From contig CARXAY010000009.1 of assembly GCA_949093475.1 (NCBI GenBank), positions 1-15,376 on the forward strand: DNA of 15,376 nt. The letters are read 5' to 3'. The notes beneath the pieces were generated by a model. The model was not told the DNA's origin. It searched no databases and was given only the letters and a program-made list of their open reading frames with translations. The translations under genes were made by a program, and so were the position numbers. This document shows positions 1 to 12,000 of this stretch, one piece after another. The DNA comes from an uncultured Oscillospiraceae bacterium. GTDB lineage: Bacteria > Bacillota > Clostridia > Oscillospirales > Oscillospiraceae. Numbering within the stretch: position 1 is the stretch's first letter; every line of letters begins with the position of its first letter.

Positions 1-3000
1 CCTTCACCCGCAGCAGCAGGGTGCGGCCGGTGGTCGCCTCATAGATCTGGATGAAGGTATCGCCGTACTTGACGTTGGCCGGATCGCGCGGGCCGAAGGT
101 CACGGTCGTGCCGTCCTTGCTCAGCTCCGCGGTGATGCTCTCGTCCAGAGAGGTGAACTCCCACTGGGCGTCCTTGATATCCTCCATAGGCTTGTGGCTC
201 AGGAGGTTAAAGCCGTAGTCCACCAGATAGGCCATCTTGGTCAGGTCGAACTTAGCCTCCTCCGCGCCCACCAGCGTGATCTGGGGAGTAAGGTCGTGGG
301 GTGTGGTGTTGTGGTCAGTGCCCCAAGCAATCAGGCTCTCATAGCTCAGGCGGCCCACCACAACGGGGTACTCGGAATTGATGTCGGTATAGTCGCCCAA
401 CTGGCCCAGCGCGTTAGAACCGGCGGCAAACACCGTGCCGGTGTCACGGGCGAAGACGATGAAGTCGCCGCCCACGGCGGTCACCATCACCTTTTGCATC
501 CAGTGGTAATTATCGTCGATGACCTGGAGTTCGTGTGCGATCTCACGGGCCACAGTATTGTCGTAGTCAACGGGAGAACCGCTGACGATCGGGCCGCGGG
601 TCAGGTTGTAGTTGCCGAGCTGACCGGCGCTGTTGTCGCCGAAGGCCAAAAGCTGAACGGGGTCAAAGCCGCTGCCGTTGCCCTTGACCGTCTGGTTCTC
701 CACCTGTGCCAGCGTCGCGGAGTAGCCCGCGCTGAGCTGGCGCGCACCGGCGATCAAAGCCTCGCCGGCTGCGTTCTTCATCACCATGGGCGTGCTGAAC
801 GCCTGCACGGTGTCATGATTCAAACCGATGCCAAGCTGCTCTTTGGCGTTGTTGCCCCAGCCGTAGAGACCGGGGGTCACAACGAAGTCCTTCCCGTTGG
901 CGTCGGGAGTTGTCATCGTAATGTTCAGGGCGATGGCGACGGTGTGGTTCGCGCCCATGGCGATGGCCACGCCCTTATTGAAGTTATAGTCGTTCTTGTC
1001 GTTGGGGTTCATGCCGGAATTGCCGGTGAAAGCGCCGTCGGCCCAAGTGTTGCCCTGCCCGGCCTGAACCTTCACGGCGGAGTAGCGGTTGCGGTCGGAG
1101 CTGTCGCCCAACTGGCCGTAGCCGTTGTCGCCGAAGGTAAAGAATGTACCATTGGAGAAGAGGACGCCGCCGGTCTTACTGCCCGCAGCAATGCTGACGG
1201 CCTCCTGCATATGGTTGGTCTGGCTGGGCGAACGGCCCTTGCTCACCCACTTGGCATAGCTGCTGGTCGTGAGGTTGCGGTCGTTGATGCCCATTTGTCC
1301 GTTGCTGTTGTCGCCCCACGAGTACACGAAGCCGCTCATGGACAGGGCCATGCCGTAGCTCTCGCCGGCGGCGATGGCAATGATGCGGTCGCGCTCCACA
1401 TAGGTGTCGGTGACATAGCCGCCGAGGATGGGGTCGTGATAACGGTATTCCTTGGTGACCTTTTCTTCGCCCAGCGTGCTGATGCGGCTTACGCGCATAC
1501 GAACCCGCATGGGCTGATAGCCCTGATAGGCGCTGTCAGCGCCGCGGCCAAGCTGATTGAGCTTGGTGTTGCCGGTGCTGTCGTAATTGTTGCCCCATGC
1601 CCAGACATAACCGTCGATGTCCAGCGCATAGGTAAAGTCCTTGCCGGCGGCCACCGCAGTGAAGGTCAGCGGCCCGCCGTCCAGCGCCAGCTGCACGTCG
1701 GTGTTGTCCGGGCGCACGGCGCTGTACTGATAGAAGTTGGTGACCTGAACGGGGTGATCCACATAGGCGACCTTTTCCGGATCGAGGCCCAGCTGGCCCT
1801 TGGAGTTGTCGCCCCACACCCACACGCGGCCGGAGGAATCCAAGGCCACGGCATGCTTCGCGCCCGCGGCCACCATGGGGGACGCGGACACGGTCACATT
1901 ATGGTCGTCTGCCGGTTCTGCCGGGTCGTAGGTCTGGCGGTGGCGCGCCCAAACGGGCAGCACCATCATATTGCTGGTCTGAGGATCGCCCTCCACACCC
2001 TTGGAGAACTCGTAGTCGATGTAGACGCTGGTCAGGCCCAGCTTGCCGGTGTTGCGAACCTTCACCTTCGTGCCGCCGGCGTTCTCGGCGGCGAAGATGG
2101 AGGGATCGGTGACCCCCACATCCACCAGATTGAGCTTGTCGGCAATGGAGGTGTTCTCGCCGTCGGAGAGGAGGTTAAAGCCGGTGCGGTGGCTGTACAG
2201 GATATCAGCCATATCAAGCAACAGGTAATCCCCCTCATCCATCATCACGATGTTGGGGTTCTCCTCGCCCACCGGACGGAGCTGATTATAGGTGTGGAGC
2301 AGAGCGTCGTTCTCATCGTAATGCTCATAGTGATCCAGAATCAGGCTCTTGGATTCGCCGTCGCCTGCCTGAACGGCCCGGAAGCTGTCGTCCCGCGTCC
2401 CGTTACCCAGCTGGCCGCGGTCGTTGCTGCCCCAGTTCCACACATAGCCGTCGGCGCGGACAGCCGCCATATGCTTGCCGCCCACGGCAATGGCGATGGC
2501 GCGGGTGAAGAACTTGTAATCCTGATTGGAGTTGGCGCTTTCGCCCTGCGCCACCTGAACGGCATGACCCACGAACGCGGTGCGCGCGCCCTCCAGATCG
2601 TCGTCGTCCCGTTCGTCAAGACCCAGCTGGCCTTCCATATTCGAGCCCCAAGCGTACACGACGCCGCCCGCTTCGCCGAGCATCGTGCCGTCGCGGACGA
2701 TGGCTTCGCTGGACTGCCCGCCGGCGGCCACAGCCAATACGTTCTGAAGATCAGCGCCGGAGGCGGTCTTGACCCGGACAGCCCCGGCCTCGCGCCGCTT
2801 GAGGATGGATTCGCCCACCAGATCATAGGCGTCCACGCCCTCAATGCCGGGCTGGCCGCCCACGCCGGGCACTTCGGTCACCAGATCCTTGATATCGTAG
2901 GTGACCTGATCCACCTCGGCGTTGCCGATCTGACCATAGGTGTTCTCGCCGAAGGCCGCGACCGTCCCGTCGGACAGCAGGGCCAGAGAGTGGTTGCCGC

Positions 3001-6000
3001 CGGCGGAAATGCTCATCACATTGACCAAATAGCCGCGCATCTCGCCGGCCACCTGATTTGCGGGATCACCGTTCACAGCGCCCACCTTCACCCGCACGGG
3101 CACGCGGTAAGTAAAGGTCGCGCCCAGCTTGGAATTGTCGCTACGGATCAGGGTGCTGTCAAGACCCACGCCCAACTGGCCGTAGGTGTTATCGCCCCAA
3201 CCGAAGAGAGAACCGTCGCTGCGAAGGGCCAGCACATGGCCGTCCCCGGCGGAAATAGACATGATCTCGCTGAGATAGTAACCCTTGCTGGCGGCTTCGC
3301 CTTCCATGACCTGAACCGGCTTCCAAGTGAACTGGTTAAAGGTCGGCTCGCTCTCCATCGCCTTGTTGCCGCTCTCGTCTTCAAGGGATGCGCCGTATTC
3401 GCCGCCGGTGGTCACCAACGTACCGTTCTTTTCGCGCTCCAGATACTGCTCCAGAGCGGTCTGGTAGTCCTCATAGCTCCACTTCACGCCGCTGTAGGTC
3501 GGCCGCGCCAGCGTCCAATCGGTGCGGAAGGTCGGCTCGCCGTCCTTCTTGTCGCCCAGCGGCACAAAATGGTCGTACTTTTCCCCGTAAGAGGGGTTAT
3601 CAAGGGCCATCCGATCATAGGCGGACTTGAGATAAGCGATTGCCGCATCATAGAGCTGGAGGGCGAGGACAAACTCGTCCATGGTGGCCACCTCGTTGCC
3701 GCGGTAGTCGCCCAGCGGACGGATCAGCTTGCTGTTGTCGCTGTCGTCCTCATAATAGTTGCCAATATTCGCCGGATCGCGCAGCGCGTCCTCCTGAAGC
3801 TCCACAAATCCGACCAGATCATAAAGGTACTTGGCATACAGATAGTAGCTGTCCAAATAGTAGGGGTCGGCCTCCGGGCGCTCATTGTGTCCGGTGTTCA
3901 TCACCTCGCGGGTGAAGCGGCTGCCCATCCCGCTGAGGCCCAGCTTGGCACACAGCTCGTCATAGATGCTGGGGTAGGCGGTGTAATCGCTTGTGCGGTA
4001 GGTCAGCTCGTTCAGGTGCTGGCCGCGGACGGTGTCGTGACCGAACACATCGCCCGCATAGCCCACGCCAAGCTGGCCCTTATCGTTGCGACCCCAGCTC
4101 CAGACGGTGTTGCGCTCGGTGCGCACGACGGTAAAGCCGTCCCCGGCTGCGATCTCCACGATCTTGCCGAGCACGCCGCTGATGTCCGCCTCCACGGCGG
4201 AGAAACTGCTGTAGCCGGTCACTTTCCCTTCATCGTTGGTGAGGGCGTAATCGGCGGGGTCAAGAGCAAACTGCCCGAAGGTGTTGTCGCCCCAGACATA
4301 CACCGTGCCCTCCCGGGTCAGAGCCGCGGCGTGACGCCGTCCGGCGGCCACCGCGACCACATGGCGGATCATGGGCGCAAGACCGCTTTCCGAGTCGGTG
4401 ACGGTACGCACCGCCATGGGCGCGTCGGAGTAGGTCTCCACTTGGTTGTTGATACCAAGCTGGCCGTAGGTGTTGTCGCCCCAAGTCCATACCGTGCCGT
4501 CCGCCTTCAGGGCGACGGAGAAGTTCTCGCCCAAGGAGATCATGGGCGTGGACTTATAGGCGTACTCCATCTCCATGCCCTCGCCGGACGCATCCTCGGT
4601 GTTAAGGACATGGACGACGATCATCGCAGAGCGATGGGTCAGCGTGTTATAGATCCGCACGGTGGCCGTGCCATTCTGTTCCCCTGCGATCAGGGTATAG
4701 CCCTTAACGTAGACCACGTCCGGGTTAGAGGAGGTGATGATCAACTGGGCATTTGCCCAGCGATCCTCATACTGAGGCACTTCATTGCCCTCTTCATCCT
4801 CGATCACGCCCACCTGCTCCCAGCGCTCGGGGTTCTTCTCGGTGATGTCGTTGCCCAGCTCGTCCTTCCCCACCACAATCAGATCATCCGGGATGTCGAT
4901 GTAGGGCTGAACTGTGCTGTCCTCCGCGGGGGTGACGTTGCGGTAATACTTCTCCCGGCCCTCGGTGTAAACCAAACGGTAGTCGGGGACATAGCGTTCA
5001 CTTGTTCCCACGATATCCACGGTATCGCCGGACACCAGCTCCAGATAGTTGCCCAGAGCCAAATCGGGCAGCTTCACGTCCTTGCCCGACCAGTTGGCAA
5101 GGTCACGCCCGGGCACAATGATCTCGGCGTCCAGCACGCCGCCGCTGGGGAGGGTCGTGCTGCCGCCGCCCGTCTCCTCCATCAGCTCCGCCCCCGCCTC
5201 AAAGCTGGGCCGCTGCATGGTGAACACCACGTTGTAGCCGGTCAAAAGGGTGTCGTCCACCGCCGTCAGCTCGTCCAGCGAGCTGAGGGTGGCGTCCGAA
5301 TAGCTGCCGCCGCCGGTGATCACGCTCTCCCCCTTGCCCACCACACGGATGGCAAGATCGGTGGCGGTGGCGAGATCCCAAGGCTTGTTGTCTGCATCGT
5401 CGATATTCTCGCTGATGGTGGCGTCGGTACTGAAGGTCACGGGCTTTCCAAGTACGATACCGCGCCCTTCGATCCTCATATCGTTGTCAGAATCCTCAAA
5501 GCTCTGCTGAATTCTCACAGAGAACTCATCGGCGTGGCTGCCGATGATCTGCACGGAGATGGTGTTGTTCACGGGCAACACCAGCTTGCCTTTTGCCTCC
5601 CCGTCGCCGCTCTTCTTCGCCGCCGCGTCAATGGTCTGAAGCACCGTGACATTATAGTAGGGCGACTGTTCGTCGGGCATGGCCACGATCAGGCCGTCGC
5701 TGGTCTTGCCATTATAGATACCCGCGTCGGTATCGTTGATCGTGCCGTTGAAGCCACTGATGATCTGGACGTGGCCCTGCGTCAGGGTGTTGTCCATAAC
5801 TGTACCATCGTCGTTGGCCACCATCAGCCTGTACGAGATCTCCCGCACGGGCACGGAGAGCGGCGTCTCCGCGGGATCGACCGCGCCCGCAAGGGAATCC
5901 TTCACATAACCGCGGTAGGTCAGGTTGAACTGCGTGCCCATCACGGGGAGCTTCACCCCGTTGGGATAGCGCAGATAGACCATATAGTCGTCTCTGGGGA

Positions 6001-9000
6001 TGCCGCCCCGCGCCGTGCCGCCCAGCTCGCTGGTGTCGAACAGCCCGTCGCCACGGTGGGTGAGCTTATAGCTGGCCCAGACGCGCTGGGGCGCGCCCAC
6101 AGCGGAGGTGCGGCCGCGCAGGCTTTCCAGATACAGCTCATAGCCCTGCGCGGTGGCGTCCGCCCAGTTCACATTGTTCTTGGTGAGGCGAACCGCCATG
6201 GGGATCATGTAGTTTTCGTCCCCGGCGACATTGCCGTCCATGGTCACCAACAAGTCGGTCTCACCCACCGCCTTCATGATCTGCAGGGGGGTCGTTCCGT
6301 CGGTGGTGGCGTATTGATACGCAATGTTCTCCAAACCGATGTCGGCCGTTCCGCCGTTGGAATTGCGCCAAGTGCTGCGGACGCGAGAGCCGACCACGCC
6401 GCTGGTCAGAGCGGTGGTTGCTGTGGTAAAGATCAGGGGCGCGTCCGCCATGACCTTGTCGCCGTTGATGAGCTTCCAAGTGGCGTTGCCGGTGACGCCG
6501 CCGGTATAAACGCCGTAACGGTCTTCGCCGTCCACCTGCGTGAGCTGGGCATAGTGGATGGAAAGCTCCGCCATGGCAACGCCGTTTACCGGCACGATGG
6601 CTACGTTCAAAGTGAAGTAGTCCAAGGTGTCGGTTTTGTTGCCGTTCTTGATGGTAATGGTCTTCGGCCCTTCAAAAGCCAGCTCCGGATGGGTCAGCAG
6701 ACCGGTGTCAGCGTCGAACGCGCCGTCCACATACTCCCACACCTTATAAGTGCCCTCGGGCACGTCCTTGGCGGTGTAGGTGTTCTTGCCTTCCTGCTTT
6801 TCCAGCATCACGGTCTTATAGCTGCTCTTGAGGAAAAGCTTGCGGTCGCTGTCATTCCAGCTGGCGTGATCCAGATCCACCCGCAGAGTCACGTCGAAGA
6901 GGCGCGGATGCTCCACGGTACACTGCACGTCCACCTGATCGTCCAGAGACTCCACCGTGAAGTAGCCGTCCACCGTGGCGGCCTCGGCCTGCGTCAGCTC
7001 CTCCTTAAAGGAAGTGCCGTCGGTGTAGCCGCCGGTATGTTCCACGCCGTCGTCGTCCGTCCACTTGCCGTCATAGGCGACCCAGCGGTTCTTGCGCTCG
7101 GTGGTATAGACCGTGGCGGCGGGATTCACCGCCCACTCATAGTTATAGTCGGAGACATAACCGCCGTGGCCGGTCACATGGAGCATCAGCTTGCCGCCGC
7201 CCCAGACGCTGTCGCCGGAGTGAACAACACTGGTCTCTCCGCCCACGGTGTATTCGCCTGTCAAAGTAGAGGACGTGCTGCTGTTGCCGCCCGTTTCCGC
7301 CAGACCGAAGGTAATGGTGAAGAAGTCGATCACGGCAGGCTTCTTTGTAAAGTCAACACCCTTGCCGACCTTCACCTCTGCGCCCGTGTCCTTCCAAACC
7401 GCGCCTTCCTTCTTTTCCTTCGACCAGATGTTGTAGCTTCCGCCGATCACATCCGCCGCATCGTAGTGCGTATAATAGGGGATCGCCACACCGTCGGCGT
7501 TCACATAGTCCGCGCCTTCCACCGTGCGCTTGAGCTCGTACTCCCGCTTCATGGGGGTGTTCTGCACTAACTTGTAATCGCAGTCATTATACGCCGCGTC
7601 AGGCACACGATTCCAGAGCACGCCGTTTTGATGGGTCTCCATCCGCACAGGGAACGTGCGGCTGCCGCCGTAGTTCACTACGCCGGAAACCACAGGAATA
7701 TAAGCGTCGTCAAAGCCGGACTGGCTTGTGCCGTCGCGATCCACCAGAGACATCTCGCCCAACTGGCCGGACTCGTTCTTGCCCCACGCGAACACCTCGC
7801 CCCGATCCGTCAGGGCAACGGTGTGCTTGCCGCCGGCCACCAGCGAGGTCACGACGCCGCCCACGTTTCCGGGCTTGGTCACCACCTGATAGTTCTGGTC
7901 GATGGTCTGGGTCTGATAGTAGCCGTTGGCGTCCGTAGCCGGGATCGCGATCTGGCCGTCGGTGTTTGTGCCGAAGGTATAAATGGTGCTCTCGATGATC
8001 GGGCCGAGAATCGTGGGATCGGGCAGTACCGCGCGCTTGCCCCGGAGGATGGCGGTATGGTACTGGCCTGCGGCCACGCCCACCGCGTCGGTAATGTCGA
8101 CGCCGTTGTCATCCACCAAGGCGGTAGCATACTGGACAAAGCCGAGGCCGGTCTGATCCGCAGACGCGGCATGGCCAAGCTGTCCATAGCGGTAGTCGCC
8201 GGAGAGCATGACGCGCCCGCCCGTACCGCGGGTGGTGTCGCCCTCGGTGAGTACGGCGGTGTGGTAGAAGCCGGCGCCGATCTGGATCACGCTGTCCACA
8301 AGGATGCCTGCGCCCTCGCCGGTGTTGCTGTACTGGCGCATATAGTCCACCGCCACCCCGTAGCGGGTGCCGTCTTCATCGATCTCATGGGGGCCAATGC
8401 CCAACTGGCCGTATGTATTGTCGCCCCATGCGGCCACATAGGTGCTGTCGCTGCCGCTGGTGCCGCCCACATTGGCGTAGGGGAACGGGCCGATGGCCAG
8501 AGAGTGCCAGCCGCCGCCCGCCACTTCGGTGGCCGCAGTCAGGTACTTGGTCTCCGGGGTCGTGCCGTTGACGTCGCGCACCACCCGGTCGGGATAGGTA
8601 CGGATATCGCCGATGGCGCTGACCTTATAGCCCGTGCCAAGCTGGGCCTTGGAGTTGTCGCCCCATGTATAGACCCAGCCGGTGTCGCTCACGGCGGCCA
8701 TGGAGTGATACCCGCCGGCCGCGATGCTGGTCGCGCCCATCAGGTAGTTGCTGCCGCTCTCGTCGCCGCTTGCCCCCGCAGTCACCTGAATGGGATAGCA
8801 GCTCCAAGTATCCTTCAGCTTCTCCACCGCAGTCTTGTCCACTTCCACCTGAATGGTGTCGCCGTGAACTTCATAGGTGGTGTACACATCCTCGTTCTGA
8901 CCAAGCTGGCCTCTGGAGTTGTCGCCCCAAGCATACACCGAGCCGTCCGCCGTCCGGGCCAGCGCATGGTTGAAGCCGGCGGAGATCTCCTTTATTAAGG

Positions 9001-12000
9001 TAAGGCGGCTCATCACGGGCTTGCTCTCCCGTGTGCCGAGGCCGGTCACGCGCATGGGGTAGGGTGCATAGGGCAGCTCCTCAAAGCTCTTGCCCGTGCC
9101 CAGTTGGCCATAGCTGTTGTCGCCCCAAGCCCAAACCGTACCGTCGGACTTCAGCGCGACGGTAAAGTTCTCGCCGGTGCGAACCATAGGTGTGGCGAAG
9201 TTGTTGGCGTCCTCAATGATGACCTTCAGCTTGCCCGCATAGACGCCGTTGATGTCCACATCCGCCGCATCCTCCACAATGCCCACGATGGTGAACACGT
9301 CCTTCAGGTCGGTGGGCTCCAGCACGGCGTTGTTCCGGCTCAGCTTCTCCCAAGGCTCTTGGTGATCCTTGGTGTCGGTGATATCAAGGTTGGGGATCTC
9401 CTCGGTGTGGGTGTAGCCATAGATCATCTCGCTGTCCTTGGCGCTGGGCACAGCCCGGTCGCGCTCGGAGATGTTGAAGCCCACACTATAATAACGCTTC
9501 ATTCCGTCCTTGAACACCACCGCATACTGCTGGTCGGTGAGGGTGATGGAATATTGGAGGCTGACCGCCTTCAGCGCGTTGAACTGATCGTCGTTCAGCT
9601 CCATCAGGTTCTCGTCGTCCCCGGTGGGATCCATCTGGGTGAGCTTGGACACAGGGATGGACGCCACGTTGGGCGCGATGTCCGCGTCGCCGTCCTCACC
9701 CTGAACGGGTACGGTCTCCGGCTGGACTGCGTAACGGGCGGTAAGCTGCGTGGTGGTCTCACCGGTGTCCTCGTCGGTCATGGTTGTAAAGACCCAAACC
9801 TTGTCATAGATCAGGTTCTGGCTCACGCCATAACCGACCCGAATCGGGACGGCCACGGAGTCGTTGTCCGCCATGGGGTCGCCCTTGCTGTTGACCATCG
9901 TCCGCAGCGTGGGGGCTGCGCCCAGCTGATAGACGAAGTTATAGCCCGTGCCGAAGACCTCGCCCGCTTCATCCCACAAAATGGAGAAGTTGTCGCCGGC
10001 AGACACGCCCACCGAGCTGGTCACGTACTTCAAGTCGCCGCTGGTGATGTTGCCGTTCTCGTCGCGGGTAAAGTTCTCGGCCAGCATCTTGGTGGGGGTA
10101 CGCTTCTGGCTGCTGGTGTTGACCCCCGAGCCGTCCGAGCTGACCTGACCGGAGTCGCTACTCTGGCCAAGCTGTCCACGGGTGTCGTAGCCCCAGCCGT
10201 AGGTGTAGTAGATGTCGTCCCGGCTGTCGTCGCTACCCTTGGGCCGCTCGCGCACCACGGACAGAGTGTGGTCAACGCCCGCCGACACGCTCACCGTTCG
10301 GATGTCGTACTCGTTGGCGTCGCGGTAAACCACTTCTGTGGGCAGGATAGCGTAGGTGTTTTCCTCGTCCTTGGATTCGGGCTGCGGGGAGTTGTCGCCC
10401 ACCTGACCACGGTCGTTCTGGCCCCAGCCGAACACGGTAGTGGTGTCGGTACGCACGCCGTCTACCATATTCAGGTTGGCGGTGATGGCCATCATGTGGC
10501 CGTAGCCGTGTTCATCGTTGCTGGCCGCGCCGCCCGCGTTCACCGCGACCACGCCGCCAAAGCCGGAACTCTGAAGCTCCCAATCCTTGTCCTTGCGGAC
10601 GGTGTAGGCCGTGACCTCTCCGGCGGTGGACTGCTGGAACCACTCGTTGTCCTTGCCGTCGCTGGGCTTATGGTTCTGGCCCAACTGGCCGCGGCGGTTG
10701 TCGCCCCAAGTGTAGACCTTCCCCGCCACACTCAGCGCCACCGAAATAGAGCCGCCCGCCGCGATGGACACGATCCCGGTCAACGGGTCATCCGCTCCGT
10801 CCTTGACCACCACCGGGTAACCACTATAATAGAACTTCCCGGCTTCACTGTACATCAAGTCTTCGGCCTTTACACCCAGTTGTCCATAGCTGCCGTCGCC
10901 CCAAGCGTACACCGTGCCGTCCGCTGCCAGCGCCAACGCATGGTTGCCGCCGGCCTCGATGGCCACGATGTTGCAGAGGTAACCGTTTTCATCGGTGTTG
11001 GGATCGGCCGGCTGGCCTTCCGCCACCACCGGGCCGCGCACCAGCGTCGGATCTTGCACCGTCTCGCGGGCGCTGATGTCGCCCGTGCCGGTCTGGCCGC
11101 GGGTGTTGGAGCCCCAAGCGTACACATTGCCGTTGGCCGTCAGGGCCAGAGAGAAGTTCAGTCCGGCGGACACCATCACCACGCCGGTCAGCGGGGTGTA
11201 GATGCCGTTGGAGCTGCGCAGATAAATGGGCGCGGGGGAGCGAAGGACGCCGCCGTTGGCGCTGCCCAGCGCGTTGGTGTTGCTGGCGCTGCCCCAACCC
11301 CACACGCTTCCGTCCGCCTTCAAGGCCAGAGAGTGGAGGTTGCCCGCAGACACCATCGGCACAGCCATCTTCGCGGAGTAACCGTCTCCGGCGTTGCCGG
11401 TGATGGCCTCGCCGCTGCTCAAGGTGAAGCGGCCGTGAACCTCCAGTTGAAGCACTGCGTAGACCTTGGTGTCAAACGCATCGTAGCCCATGGCGTACAC
11501 CGCCGTGCGGCCCTCGCGCTTGGCGGAAACGATCCCGCTTTCACTGATCTCCGCCACCCGGGGGTCAAGCACCGAGTACAAAACAGTGCCGGTATTGCCA
11601 TCCCAGTTGGCATCATCCAGCGCGGTCTGAAGGTAGCTGCTTACATCATAAGAGGTCGCTTGGCCCTGCGCGCCCAAGAAAGCGCGAATGTGATAGACCT
11701 TGCCGGCCGGGCCTTGGTTGCAGAGGTTGAAGTATGCCGCCAGCTCGCTGTCGGTGGGGTCGGTATCCTTCACCGACGCATAGGCGCTCTGGCTGTTGTC
11801 GTCATTCTTGGTGTTGGGGTCGTCGGCAGGGGTCTCCCCGTCCGGCTTCTCCTCGTCCTGCTTGTCGGCGGGATCTTCCTTCTGCTCGCCGTCGTTGTCG
11901 TCGTCCTTCTTGGGATCGTCCACGTCGTCCTTGCCGTCGTCGGGCAGGTCGGGTACAGTGGCCGTGCCGAAGAAGTAGGCGTCGCCATAGGTGTAGAGGT

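Noticed and set aside
194..7570. Plus-strand open frame of 2458 codons, and similar ones at 7628-8998 and 9104-12697
   Set aside because: They are in exact antisense register with the RCC1 gene. Their products are strange in composition (rich in Val, His, Gly, Ala) with no domain pattern, while the minus strand gives a signal peptide and 28 ordered repeats.
330..11365. CRISPR array or tandem DNA repeat
   Set aside because: The repeats are protein-level RCC1 units of unequal length within an open frame, without constant DNA repeats or spacers.
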